Positions 1 to 11,389 of a stretch of 64,000 nt of DNA are shown piece after piece. Position numbers and translations under genes: made by a program. This DNA is from Cycas panzhihuaensis (Eukaryota; Cycadophyta): contig CM041465.1 of assembly GCA_023213395.1 (NCBI GenBank), forward strand, positions 212,295,741 to 212,359,740, given 5' to 3'. The notes under the pieces are model-generated. The model worked only from the letters and a program-made list of their open reading frames with translations. It made no database searches and was not told the origin of the DNA. Positions within the stretch are counted from its first letter, which is position 1, and every line of letters starts with the position of its first letter.

Positions 1-247
1 CACATTGTGCCAACTAAGAGGACACCTTCATCTCAAAGAGGACATTACTATTATTGGACCTTTTATCTTTTATTATTTTATTATTATTATAATCTTATAT
101 TATTACTATAATTTATGATATTATTCTATGGATGGTTTATCTTTATTTCATGGTGGAGTTTTATTATGATAACCTAACATATAAATGTTAAGCTAGTATT
201 ATCTATGGATTTCTATTATGATTATTAACATTTATATTATATGTATA
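1..247. other. AT-rich flank left of element A
   Basis: No coding frame, RNA gene or recognisable repeat is visible here. It is the target DNA to the left of element A. The five bases before the LTR (GTATA) do not match those after the right LTR (TGAAC), so no target-site duplication can be claimed. Confidence 0.5.
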
Positions 248-534
248 TGGGAACTAGCATAAGGTCATCAATCTTATAAAATATTTTAGCATTAGTCTCT
301 TAGTGAAATACACTTTATGTGCATTTAGATGTAATTTTGGGTTCATATCATTAGGCGAGAAAATCCTAATCCCAATGCTCACCCTCAATAATAAAAGGTG
401 AAATCTCAAGGAGGGAGTATTTATTCATTCTCACCTCCACACTTTGCTCCTATATCTTATTTAATCTATTTTTCATTCTCTATTTCCATTGTGTATATGT
501 GAGTAATTTATTCCCTATATCCATAATTCCTTCA
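248..534 (+). repeat. 5' LTR of copia element A
   Basis: This is the left member of a direct repeat pair with 7762-8073. The two share the stretch starting TTAGCATTAGTCTCTTAGTG and the end CCTTCA, followed directly by the primer-binding site. The first 50 bases are more degraded than in the right copy. The LTRs differ at many positions, mostly by transitions, so A is old. The LTR is distantly related to those of B and I (shared CTTAGTGAAAT, CTCAATA.TAAAAG and TCACCTCC blocks). Confidence 0.85.
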
Positions 535-536
535 TG

Positions 537-548
537 TGGTATCAAAGC
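537..548 (+). other. Primer-binding site of element A
   Basis: TGGTATCAAAGC lies two bases after the LTR end and differs by one transition from the initiator tRNA-Met complement TGGTATCAGAGC used by most plant LTR retrotransposons. Confidence 0.85.
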
Positions 549-2049
549 TAGAAGGGGATCTATTCACTCCATTCCACTTGCATAGAGTAATTTTTGTCTT
601 TCCTTCACCTTCAATATGAAGTATTTAGAGTGCACTTATTATCTTCAAAATTTTGAGAGATTAAAATTATATTATTTTATATGTTTCTACTTTCTCTATG
701 TGTGAAAAATTTTAGAGGTTAAAAAGATAAATTTTTGAAGTTGTTTGGTTGCTAGAATAGCCTTAGAAGCATTAAAGACCTAAAATTTTATGAAATTTTT
801 GACCATCTCAGATTTTGATAAAATTTGACATGTAGAGTTCTCTTTCCAAGAGGGTCATTTTTGTCTTCTATAGTATCTTTAGATCTAGCCTACAACAGTG
901 AGTTTTGGCTAAAATAAAAGGTCAAAATTTATAGATAAGTGACTTAAGGTACTTTTCTTAATGAAATCCTTTAAAAATAAGCTAAAAATCTAAAAGTTAT
1001 TTTTAGAGATGTAGTAGATTTATATATCTAGAGAATTTTAAAATAAATCTCATCAAATTTCATCCACTAGTTAGTGAGATCTTTGCAGGTTTCTCACACA
1101 TACTAAATTTGCCTACTCAACCCTACAAAAGACTTTGTGAGGGTATTTCTGGTAGGTTTTTGGCTGATTTAGAGATGGTGTAAAAGAAAAAGTTAATGTA
1201 TATATCAAGATGAAGATTTTAAGATATTAAAGTTTGGATTTTGAGATAGTGGATCTCACAAGATTCTGCTTTTGTTTTTTTTTTTTTACTAAAGTGTGTT
1301 TTGCCTTTTTAGAAATCTAACTTTACTACCATATCAAAAATGATATTTTGAATACTTTTTTCTTCTACCATAAATTCAAATTCTAACATTTAGACCTTCA
1401 TATTTGTAATTTTTTAAAAAATTACCTATTTATTATTTATAAATTTTATGAGAAAAAAAAATCATAAAATAGGGCAAAATAGCATGCATCTAAATTTATA
1501 AAAATTAGTATTTTAATGGTAAGTTGATCTACTTTTTAGCCCTTTGTGGATTTTGTATTGAAATTTCTAAAAACATATTTAGAAACATTATACTAAAGTA
1601 AGGGAAACCTTGGATCAAAAGCAACATCTGGTTCCCCTACTAAATCTATCATACTCTTTCTATTTACACACACAACATAAAGAAGTAGCAACAATAAATC
1701 AAATAGCAATAATAAAGCAAACACAAAAGATAAGCAAGCACATTTGGAAACTTTTCATTTCATTTTTTAATTATTTAGAAACAACTTATATTATTTCCTA
1801 AAATGAATCTCATTCATATGACTTATACTGCCAAGTCTTGACTTATGCACACACTCACCTTAGTTGAAATATACCATAGTTGGTTAACATCTGGGCCCTA
1901 AGGAAGGTATAAGTTTTATACTAGGTCTAGTCTTAACTAAAATAATGGTGGAGGGATAGGTTTATTGGAGCACATGATGCTAAGTATCATGAGGAAGTCC
2001 TCTTCCCAAATCACCTGAGGCTTTTGGTGTAATAGTAACTTGTGACAAG

Positions 2050-2061
2050 TGGTATCAGAGC
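2050..2061 (+). other. Second tRNA-Met primer-binding-site motif inside leader A
   Basis: TGGTATCAGAGC is a 12 of 12 match to the plant initiator tRNA-Met complement, better than the real site of this element at 537. It is preceded by TTGTGACA plus AG, which looks like the end of an LTR. I infer that the 5' end of another retroelement was built into this leader by recombination or template switching. Confidence 0.55.
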
Positions 2062-2259
2062 GACCAAGGTTCAAAATTAGCCTTGTGTGTTGTGGTAGTG
2101 CACCTAGATATACGTGAAGGTGTTGGGGGTGGCATTAAGGAACATTGTGGTGGACATGCATTACCATGTAAGTACAACCAACTCCTCATGATAGGGAGTC
2201 TTGGGCGTATGACACTAACTATCAAATCACTTGGGGCTTTTGGTGTAACGACAACTCGT

Positions 2260-2640
2260 GAAAAGTTTAGCCATACCTATAGCCTCCAATCAGGGATAAT
2301 CCTTATAACTACCAAGGAAAACTGAAAACCTTAATGCAATATTAAAATTAACTTGATCCAAGATCTGTCATAGTTGTAGAATATGCACGTACTATTTGAC
2401 TCTTTAGAGGAGGTATATAGTTGCTCATTGGTGAACTGAGTGAGGACTGGGAGTACTTGGGCTCCATTATGACTTGGATTTCATCACCAAATATAGGTAT
2501 GAGTATCACAAATGAAGGTCCTAATCATATACTAGAAGCCTTAGGCATCAAAACCTCACCTACATTTAGACATAAGTTAGAGGTTAGCGGCATGACATAT
2601 CACTACTCTTTACCAGTTCTACATTAGGTCTCATTCTTGC
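2260..2640 (+). other. Conserved leader block, copy in A
   Basis: The segment matches B (21090-21470) and I (- strand, about 53720-53400). The sense frame from 2421 reads LIGELSEDWEYLGS.MTWISSP and resembles the frame LIGELGEDWEYLGS.VTWISSP in B. It has no ATG, and a TAG lies just upstream in both A and B. The opposite strand is also open over part of the block (GDEIQV...EP.YSQSS). Function unknown: extra element ORF, RNA signal and captured host fragment all remain possible. Confidence 0.55.
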
Positions 2641-2752
2641 ATCATTGCTTATACTTATTTTTTATAGTTGTTGAAAAATACTTAATCATTACTTGATTCT
2701 CATCATAGCATTTATTTATGCATCCATACTGTGTCAGGTATACTAGCCACAT

Positions 2753-3640
2753 ATGTCAATGGCATATACTTCTATTATCTCTTCTACTTCTTCATATCAA
2801 TTTAAGCAAAATGTTAACTACATATTGAAAGGCAAAGAAAATTGGGATTTGTGGTACACTTGAGTTAAATATATTGTAAAGTATGAAGGCCTTTGGAAAT
2901 CCCACTTGTAGCCTACACCCATCATACCTGCAACAACTATAACACCTACTTCTGGTGGAATTGATCCAATAACTCCTATAGATGCAATAGCCAAATTATA
3001 ATGGGAGATAGGTGATGAAAAGATTCGTGCAGAAATTATGTTGGTTACTAATAACTTTTTATATAACTTGATTGATGAAGAGCAACATGATATAACCTTG
3101 AAGTTCTCAAGAAGAACTTTGATACCAAAACTAAAAATAAACAAATTAGAAATGCAGAATGGACAAGATCATGAGACAATAAATCTCCTTCAACCAATAA
3201 AACAGGTAATTGATAAAGATTTTAAAACCCAATATATCACTTGGACATTCTTAATCCAATCATGTCTATATATCCCTGATTATAAAAACTTGCTCAGAAG
3301 TCTTTAATCTAGTGGAATATTGAATACACTCAACTTTGAAACATTTATTAAGAAGTTTATAGAATTTGATAAGACCTTTGATACCAACTTTGTAGTATGT
3401 GACTCTCTTCCAAATGTAGCCTTTAAAGTGGAAGAAGAAGCTTGCTACACAAAGAATCAAGGTCCCTCTCATGGTAGAGGAAACAATCAAATAAGATGAA
3501 GAAGAAACATAAGAAATCATCCACAAGGTCAACCAAATCCTTAGTCACAACCTCGATAATCTCAAGGCCAAGGGCCACATCAACAAAAAATAAAATAGTC
3601 AGGCCAAACTAATACCTCTTCAGGGACTAGAAAATAAACT
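2753..3640 (+). pseudogene. Copia gag (capsid) of A, broken
   Basis: The start ATG at 2753 opens MSMAYTSIIS...QFKQNVNYILKGKENWDLWYT, the usual N-terminal 'KGKENWDLW' region of copia gag, interrupted after about 36 residues by TGA. The capsid body resumes at 3038-3307 (NFLYNLIDEEQHDI ... FLIQSCLYIPDYKNLLRSL) and aligns with gag of B and I. Gag would form the cytoplasmic virus-like particle of the element. Several stops and frameshifts make this copy non-functional. Confidence 0.8.
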
Positions 3641-4290
3641 ATTATGTATGATCAGTGTAATTGTAAAGGATACTTTGTAAAAGACTACAGAACTGCCACT
3701 TATAAATTGGCTAAGTTCTAACCAAAATATAAAGCTCATAATGTTGAAGAAACTTGTTAAGAATCCTTTAGTGGTACAAGTTTTATACAAATATACTTTT
3801 AAAGAATTGAGGGATCTCCAACATCAAATACCATTAACCAACCACAGAGATACTTTGAAGCTCGATGTAGAATATCACTTATGAATTCCCTTCACCAATG
3901 TTAACCCCTATTAGAATTGTAAATATTGTAGCTTTAATCGATGGATAGTATGTTATGGACATAAGATGAACTCAACATATGATATATAACCACAGTCTAT
4001 ATTAAACATTTGACTCAAATGTTCAAGGAGTTGTTCACATAGCTAATAAATCACAATAACTTATTGAAGGAATTGGTAACATTCACCTGAAACTCTCAAG
4101 CTTAAGAGATTTTATATTACTTGATGTCCTATACATACCTAATATCAAACAAAACCTACTCTCATTATCCATACTTATCTCTCATGGGTTTAATCTGAGT
4201 GTAACTGTAAATGACCAGACTCTTCAAGTCATTCACCCTCTAACTGATCGAGTGATCTTGATTAGATATCTCACTGACAAACTCTTTTAA
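3641..4290 (+). pseudogene. Gag zinc knuckle and aspartic protease of A, broken
   Basis: Around 3646 the frame reads YDQCNCKGYFVKDY, a CX2CX4HX4C nucleic-acid-binding knuckle in which two Cys and the His have all become Tyr by transitions. From about 3930 the protease is recognisable by position and by TQHM and VLYIPNIKQNLLSLSILISHGF, the usual tail of the copia protease. The catalytic DTGA motif is not readable (ALIDG then stop, MDIR). The domain would cut the Gag-Pol polyprotein. Many stops are present. Confidence 0.75.
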
Positions 4291-4399
4291 CTGAATGGCT
4301 CTCCATCTTCTGAAGCCCATTGTACCCAAAGCCATTATGCTAATGAAGAATTTACATTTAACACCATCTTGACCCACCCAATATTGTCACCAAAAGTTC

Positions 4400-5330
4400 T
4401 CTAGCATGCTCACATAGGCCATATTGGCATCGATAGACTTAGAGATCTTTGTAACACTCTTCCAAGTCTTCCAAAGTTCTCCTCTAAGCCCTTCAAATAT
4501 GAAGCTTGTATCATTATCAAATCTCATTGACAACCCTTTCCCAAAAGTCAATAAAAATCAATCCATCTATTACAATTGGTATACTCTGATCTGTGCAGAC
4601 CAATGCTTATTCCTTCACTAAAGGGCAAGTTATATAATATCTCTTTCATTGATAATTTCACTAGGAAAGAATAGGTAGCTTTTCTATACAAGAAAGATGA
4701 AGCCTTCTATATATTCAAAGAATTTAAAGCTTGCACTAAAAAAGATTCAGGTTATCAACTCAGATATCTTCAAACTAATAATGGTGGTGAATATACCTCA
4801 CGGTTTAAAAGCTACCTTCAAGATAATGGCATCAAACATCAAACAATAGTAGTAGGTACTCCATAATAAAATAGAGTTATTAAGTGCATGAACAGGACAA
4901 TCATAAATATGGATCGATCTATGTTGGTATACAAAAATGTACCTACCTACCTATGGGTCAAATCCATCTGAATAGTTGTTTATTATATCAATGATATTGG
5001 CCCATCAAAGGAAGGATAATCACCTAATAAAAAGTGGTCAAGATAGGCCCTCATTATTCACTACTACAAAATTTTTAGCTCTACATGCTATGCCCACATT
5101 CTAGATGCAAATTAAAATAAACTCCATCCAAGGGCACTTAAAGGTATCTTTGTTAGATACTCTATGGATAAGAAAGGATATAAGGTATTTATACCTTCAC
5201 AATGAAAAATCATCATTACTAGAGATGTTAATTTTACAAAGACAGAGACTAGACTCCAAAATACCCTTATAACATTATAATGATGTTATCAAGTATAATG
5301 TTCAGATTCCAAAATTTCAGAGGGGGGACA
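4400..5330 (+). pseudogene. Copia pre-integrase region and integrase of A, broken
   Basis: The zinc-binding pre-integrase part reads HAHIGHIGIDRLRDLCNTLP (from about 4407). The core keeps NNGGEYTS (second catalytic Asp now Asn), then NRVIKCMNRTI, where the catalytic Glu of the usual NGVAERMNRT is Lys (codon 4882-4884). The C-terminal part matches B with many stops. This enzyme joins element cDNA to host DNA; this copy cannot be functional. Confidence 0.8.
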
Positions 5331-5814
5331 GATATAAATTACTCCAAATATTGGAAGCTAAAAATAGAGCCTCAGAGGATATAAGTTATGACTCTAAACT
5401 AATGATGACACATCCAACATAATCCTTTGAAGATAATAGAGCTGACACTGGCAAAGCTATTATAAAATAATTATCCTCTCCACTTTCAGTTGACAAAAGA
5501 AAAATAGTGGTAGAAAGAGCATCTTACTCAAGCACATCAACATCCTTATCATAAGATGATCATTTAATGAATAAGATGAGAACCAAGAATTTGAGGAAAT
5601 GAGGATCTCATTCCCAACTCGAGGATCTCGAGAAGCCCACTAGCTCAATAAGGACATACAACTAGATGAGGTAGGAAAAATTAGCACTCAAAGTGCCCAT
5701 AGAACAAGGATGCAGGAATCATTATATACTAATCTTAAACTAGTAGAATTGCACCTTACTCTTAATGAAGATCCTCTCTTGTACTAGGAAGATATAAAAC
5801 ATATAGTTTAGAGA

Positions 5815-6560
5815 AATGTAATGAATGAAAAATACCAATCTCTCTTAAAAATGATACATGGAAGCTCGTTAATTTACCACTTGGTAGAAAGATAGTTCAA
5901 AATAAATAGATGTTCAAAAATAATTATAGATCAGATGGCACCATTAAAAAACACAAGGTGAGATTAGTAGCTAAAGGATTCACACAAAAGGAAGGCATCA
6001 ACTACATTTTAAGTCCTTGCACCTATAACTAAGTGGCTTACAATTAGAACTCTTATGGCCTTTGGCTATTTAACAGGGTTGGAAAATCCACCAGCTCGAT
6101 ATTAAGACCGCATTTCTCAATGGAGATATTGAAAAAGAATTTTACATGGCTCAACTAGGAGGATATGAGATCAAAGGTCAAAAGCATAAGGTTTGTAGGC
6201 TCATAAAGTCCTTATATGGCCTTAAACAAGCCCCTTGTGCTTAGTTTACTAAGTTTTATAAAAGAATGAGATAACTTAGATATAAGGTTTGTTACTACCA
6301 AGATATTAATGCAACATTATTCATCAAGACCAAAATGACAAAGTCACTTATCTCATAATATTTGTGGATGACACGCTAGTAATAGATAACAGTAAATAGG
6401 AAATAAGCTAGCTGAAAAGGAACCTTAGTAAAATGTTTGAATTGTCTAACCTTGATTTGATAAAATAGTACTTGGGAATTGAAGTAACACAAAAGAATAG
6501 AAAACATTTTCTCTCCCAAGAAAAATACATCAACGATCTTCTAACCAAGTTTTAGTTAGA
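5815..6560 (+). pseudogene. Copia reverse transcriptase of A, broken
   Basis: Recognisable pieces in order: NEKYQSLL, LAPITKWLTIRTLMA, the active-site box LIIFVDDTLVID near 6357-6375 with both Asp present, KYINDLLTKF, and LVGSLIYTTNTRPDITHSI. Many Trp and Gln codons are now stops. By alignment it is the same family as B and I. It would copy element RNA into cDNA in the particle. Confidence 0.85.
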
Positions 6561-7262
6561 AGATGCTCGACCAGTGGCTTTATCTATGGACTCTAATACT
6601 AAACTCTCAGCTAATGGTGACAATAGGGATGCAGATGTAATATTCTATAGGAAACTTGTAGGTAGTCTCATCTACACTACCAATACAAGGCCAGATATTA
6701 CACACTCTATTAGCATTCTTACATGATTTATGATAAATCCTAAGCAAAATCACTGGCAGACTACACTTCAAGTGTTAAAATACCTAAAGACAACCAATAA
6801 ATTTAATCTCTTATATAAACCTAATAATAAATTTAAGCTTTCTACATATACAGACTTAGACTTTACAGGAGATAAAGATACAAGAAGATCTATGTCTAGG
6901 TTTGTAACATTTCTTGGAATAACACCAATATCATGGAGATCTAGATAGTAGAAGATAGTTGCTGATTCAACTGTCGAAGTTGAATACATTACTATTTCTA
7001 AGTCCAACAAAGAGGTGATATAGCTTAGAGAATTATTGGAAACATTGAATATCACCCAAATAAGTCCTACTGACCTTTGTCTAAATAATCAATTAACAAT
7101 CCACATGGCTAAAAATCCTATATTTCATGATTGTACCAAATACATAAGTACAAAAGTCTATAGAATTAGAGAACTTATGCATGACAACATAATTTAATTG
7201 GAATACTATCTCATAATAGATCAAGTGGTAGATATCTTCACCAAATTGTTGTAAAAGGTAAA
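6561..7262 (+). pseudogene. Copia RNase H and 3' end of pol of A, broken
   Basis: The frame 6730-6948 reads INPKQNHWQTTLQVLKYLKT...YTDLDFTGDKDTRRSMSRFVTFLGITPISWRSR, the standard copia RNase H start with the first catalytic Asp in TDLD. It continues after stops with DSTVEVEYITISKS, HMAKNPIFHDCTKYISTKVYRIREL and DQVVDIFTKLL, the pol end seen in B and I. The domain removes RNA from RNA/DNA hybrids. Confidence 0.85.
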
Positions 7263-7750
7263 GTTTGAATAGTTTTAAAGGCAACTCAGCCTTAAGGCCT
7301 CCATCTTTGGCTGATCAAAGAAGATGGCAACAGGATCATCATACTCTATTCTGTTTATAAAAATTCCTTATGGGCACAGAAGAATAGGAGTAAGTCTCTT
7401 GTCTATCCTATTTATGAAAACCCCATATAGTGATAAAAGGATAAAGGTTGTACTAGTTTTAGAAAATCAGAACCTGTGAAAATATGAAAGGGCATAGGGG
7501 ATGACTAAATGGTATATGAAGACTAAGTAGATCAAGCTGCACATTTAAGCTGCTTAGCTATTAGGCTACATCGAAGAGTCTCCTTAGCCATTTTGATTTA
7601 TAAAAGGGGCTATAGATCTTAGAAAGTCTATGGATTTTTATTTTCCATGAGAGTTTTCTAACAAAAATGTCATTTAGAATTTCAATGTAATAATAAGGCT
7701 CAAATGAAGACCTCATAAAACAGATTTTCTCAAAATAACCTTCTATGATT

Positions 7751-7760
7751 AAGGGGGGGA
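7751..7760 (+). other. Polypurine tract of element A
   Basis: AAGGGGGGGA directly precedes the right LTR. B has the corresponding ATTAAGGGGGAGA at 26761-26773. It primes plus-strand DNA synthesis. The roughly 490 bp between the pol end (7262) and this tract are non-coding 3' UTR shared with B. Confidence 0.8.
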
Positions 7761-7761
7761 T

Positions 7762-8073
7762 TGAAAGAGATTAATGTATCAAGGTCATTTGTATAAATTA
7801 ATTAAGTGACCTTAGGATATATTATTAGCATTAGTCTCTTAGTGAAATGTACTTTATGTGTATTTAGATGTAATTTCAGGTTCATGTTATTAGGCAAAAA
7901 AATCCTAACCCTAATGCTCACTCTCAATAATAAAAGGTGAAATCTCAATAAGGGAGTATTTATTTATTCTCACCTCTAAACTTTGCTCTTATATCTTATT
8001 TCATCTCTTTTTCATTCTCCATTGCCATTGTGTGCATGTAAGTGATTTATTCTCTAAATCCACCCTTCCTTCA
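7762..8073 (+). repeat. 3' LTR of copia element A
   Basis: It begins TGAAAGAGATTAATG after the polypurine tract and ends CCTTCCTTCA, matching 248-534. The LTR is 312 bp. Confidence 0.85.
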
Positions 8074-8239
8074 TGAACATAAATCAATGAGGCTCCTATA
8101 TTTATAGGCCTTATTTTCTCTCTTTAGGACTAACTTCTAATTCTCTCTTATCAAAAATACCAACTTTATGTAATTTAGGGATGTAATAACTATTCTCTTA
8201 ATAATACTAACTTCATTATTTCTCCTAAAACTGACATCT

Positions 8240-8680
8240 TCATAAATTAGGAATATAACATAACTAATGGTAGTGAAGAGTGTTTAATATACATTCTATA
8301 TAATAGAGATGTTTAACTTAATTCTTATTATATATTAATATTTTATTAAAGAAAATGATGATGAGCATACCAAGGAAGGGATATGGAATATCATTCATCA
8401 ACCTTATTGATATAGAAATGGTATTAGTTGAGAAGAAAGGCATGACTAACCACTTATATAGTCCAAAGTAAGTTTTGAATGTAATCTTCCAAGTGTTGAG
8501 ATACTCTACTCTTACTTAATAGTAGCTAAATTCTAAATCAATCTTGTTGAAGAACCTAACCTCATATTATTCATACAATAGATTATCAATTTGGAATAAA
8601 GGCTAGCAATTCCTCATTATGATGCAATTCAATACTTAATAGTCAATTCATAGTCACTAGGCACCATCTTTCTTAAGTAT
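8240..8680 (-). pseudogene. Ty3/gypsy RT fragment of element K
   Basis: Read on the minus strand the frame gives LIKEGMI, LFILKKDGA, NKIDLEFSYY, TFKTYFGLYKWLVMPF, IRLMNDIPYPFLGMLIIIFFNKIL and VKHLYYIECILNTLHYH. This is the order of gypsy RT (KEGFIRPSxSPWG, VKKKDGS, FSKIDLRSGYHQ, F..RYG.YE.LVMPFG, FLDDILVYS). The active-site FLDD has become FFNK, so it is dead. The remaining pol and the 3' LTR of K are not recognisable; the element ends near A. The gag and protease of the same element lie beyond the J insertion. Confidence 0.75.
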
Positions 8681-9245
8681 AAAGAGTACTAGTGAACCGC
8701 ATGAGGAGGAGATTAGTTAAATCATTCCTTCTTTAATAAGCTTGACAAGAAACTTATCTAGTTCTTTAGTCTTCATAATTGAAATGTTATGATAAGTTCC
8801 CTTATGTAAAGCAACCACTACAAGTAAGTAAAGGCTATGTTAGATCACTAATATGCAAAGTAGCCCAAGAGGTGTTTGAAATATATTGGAACAATTATGT
8901 AGTACTTGTTATAGGTTTAAATAAGTTGTTTCAAGTTCTTATGTTAGTCAATCCTTTGTTAGTCTCATGAATAAAAGAATGTCTCCCTTAGTAGAACTAA
9001 CAATTCTATTAGCTTACAAATTTGTTATTATAGCAACCAAGGAGGTTTTAGAGGTGAGGTAATAAGCTCATTAACATTTGTGCAACCTGTAAGTGTTTTT
9101 TAAATCCATCATAGCCTACATGATAATCATGCTAATAAGATTAGTCTAATAGAAATTTATAGTCATATATAGATGCCACATAATATGTGAGTATGTTTAT
9201 GAAAGGAATCACTACAAAGGTTACATAAAAACTCTATCTACTTGA
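8681..9245 (-). other. Element K internal region between protease and RT
   Basis: No clear domain is readable, only stop-rich sequence at the place where gypsy pol links protease to RT. The last 34 bases (9212-9245) recur at 17476-17509 and bracket element J. Confidence 0.45.
9212..9245. repeat. 34 bp direct repeat, left of J
   Basis: It ends exactly at the first base of the left LTR of J and matches 17476-17509, which starts just after the right LTR, with two transition differences. Ordinary copia duplications are 5 bp, so this length is anomalous. Confidence 0.6.
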
Positions 9246-9559
9246 TGTGAGCACAAAGGACAAAGCAAATCAATATTCGTTAAGCCATAGCTAAAGTAGT
9301 AAATTAAATCTCCAAATATTATTGGCAGTGTTAAAAAATACTTGGGTGGTACACCCAAATTATTTATAGTTGTGGGAAGGTGAGAGTCTGCCTCTACCTA
9401 ACAGTTAATTCAAAAATTAGAAAATAATAAATAAAATAAACTAAATGTACCTTATCAACTTAGGTTGGATGGTGGTGGCTCGAGGGTAGTTAATGGCAGT
9501 CTATTGGTTCTTGAGGTTCATATGCATATGAATTAAGTATAATGTACATTATACTAACA
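9246..9559 (-). repeat. 3' LTR of copia element J
   Basis: It is the left member of a direct repeat with 17185-17475 (shared TCAATATTCGTTAAG, CTCCAAATATTATTGG and TGGTTCTTGAGG). On the minus strand it starts TGTTAGTATAATG after a purine tract, which on this strand is TTCTCCCCCAT at 9561-9571. Confidence 0.85.
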
Positions 9560-9599
9560 TTCTCCCCCATAATATCCATTATGTATAACTTTAAAGTTT

Positions 9600-10290
9600 T
9601 TTCTAAATTTATGAAACTTGATTTTTCTTAATGCCTTTTGTGAAGATATTTGTCATTTGATCTTTTGTACTATAATACACCAACTCAATTTCACCTACTT
9701 GGACTAATTTCTGAATGAAGTGATGTTGAGTCTCAATATGTCTAGTTTTTCCATGGAAAACTAGATTATGAGTCATTTGAATGGTGCTTTGATTATCACA
9801 CCAAATCTTGGTAGGGCCTTTCTATTCCATCTGAAGTTATGTAGAAGTCACCGTAACTATGTTGTCTCACATACACCTGAAACTGCTACTTTATATTTTA
9901 CTTTTATTGTAGATAGGGAGACTATATTTTATTTCTTAGTGCTCCAAGCAATGGTTGATAAACCTAAACTAAATATATACCCTGAAGTAGATTTTTTATC
10001 CTCAATATCTCCTACCTAATCAGAATCTATATATGTAATCAACCTCAAGTTTGGTGAAGATTTGTAATATAACTCATAATCTATTATACCCTTTAAGTAT
10101 CATAAAATCTACTTGGTTGCTTGCCAATAAATGAATTTAGGATCTTGCATGAACCTTAACACTATACTAACCACATGCATAATATTAGGTTGTGTAGATG
10201 TCAAATATATCAAGCTACTAATCAATTATCTATAAAGAGTGGGATCCATTGGTACAGAGTCATTAAGTGTAGATAGCTTAATGCCAACTT
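9600..10290 (-). pseudogene. Copia RNase H and 3' pol of J, broken
   Basis: The minus strand between the RT and the polypurine tract shows the position and pieces of copia RNase H. The plus-strand frame at 9768-10019 is its shadow. Stops are frequent. Confidence 0.65.
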
Positions 10291-11200
10291 TAGCAAGTAT
10301 AGCTAAGGCTTTGCAATCATTTATCTTGAACTTTTGGAGAAAGTCTACGTTATATTTTCTTTGAGAAATAAAAATACCATCATCATCTTACCAAACTTCC
10401 AATCCTAAGAAGTAATGCATCAAGCCTAAATCAGTAATTTTAAATTCTTTATATATATCATCCTTGAACCTTTATAAAAGGTATAAGTCATTTCCTATAT
10501 AGATAAGGTCATCTACATAAATTCCCACTATTAAAATGGAATCTCCTTTGATTTTGATGTAAAAATTTGGATCTGATTGAGTTCTTTCGAATCCTTGGTC
10601 TCTAAAATATTTATCAATCCTAGAGTACCATGCTTTAGGTGCTTATTTTAATCTGTAAACTATCTTTTTTAATTTATACACTTTATCTTCTTCTCCCTTT
10701 ACTTTAAAACCTTTTGGTTGATGGACATAGATGTCCTCTTTAATATAGCCATTAAGGAATGCACTTTTGACATCCATTTGATGAATATCCTAACCCTTTT
10801 GGGTAGCCAAACTCAACATCATACGAATTATCTCCATTCATGCAATAGGAGCAAAGGTTTTTCTATAGTCTATGCCTTCCCTTTAGGTATATCCTTTGGT
10901 TGCAAGTCTAGCCTTATGTTTATTAATTGATCCATCATATTTAAATTTGGTCTTTATAGACCCATTTGGTACTAATATCCTTTTTATTAGGAGGAAGGTC
11001 AATAAGTTCCCATGTATCATTCTTCAATATGAAATTGTATTCCTCTTCCATGGTTTTTCTCCAATCATCATGAGTATTAGCCTCCTCAAAGGTTTGAGAC
11101 TCATGAGTTTCCATGACTTGACTCATAAGGGAAAAGTTCACCCTATATGAATGAGTGGATCTTCTATTATAGTCATTGTCTAGAATATTGTCCAAGTTAT
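10291..11200 (-). pseudogene. Copia reverse transcriptase of J, nearly open
   Basis: On the minus strand 11195-10941 reads DDWRKTMEEEYNFILKNDTWELIDLPPNKKDISTKWVYK, then HKARLATKGYT, REGIDYRKTFAPIA, HQMDVKSAFLNGYIKEDIYVHQPKGFKVKG, VYRLK.APKAWYSRID and IYVDDLIYIGN. The YVDD active-site box (10508-10519) is intact. Only a handful of stops interrupt about 300 codons, so J is moderately old. Its nearest relative in the window is C, which has the same domain sequences. Confidence 0.85.
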
Positions 11201-11389
11201 GGTTCCTTTGAACCCATCTAAGAAATCTTTGTGGTGGAGGTTGAGAGGAGGTTCCCTCCCCACTTAGTACACCAATGCTTTATCTTAAATCCTATCTAGG
11301 TGGAACATATGTAGACTTAGTTATTGAATCAAGGTTTATTATAATACCCTTTTCTTTTATCTTGAATATAATTGAAGTGATAACAATCA

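Larger units (their letters stand above)
549..2752 (+). other. Long leader (5' UTR) of element A
   Basis: About 2.2 kb lies between the primer-binding site and gag. The first 1.3 kb shows no similarity that I can see to the leaders of B or I. From about 2260 it matches the conserved leader block of B (from about 21090) and I (- strand, from about 53720). In between, 2007-2049 is repeated in diverged form at 2223-2262 (both with a GGCTTTTGGTGTAA core), and a perfect second primer-binding-site motif sits at 2050. The frame at 2083-2325 is probably chance. Confidence 0.7.

Noticed and set aside
3038-3144. Minus-strand frame 2818-3144 overlapping gag of A
   Set aside because: It is antisense to recognisable gag and shows no motif of its own.
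248-8073. Target-site duplication for element A
   Set aside because: GTATA on the left and TGAAC on the right do not match, and the left LTR end is degraded, so no duplication is claimed.
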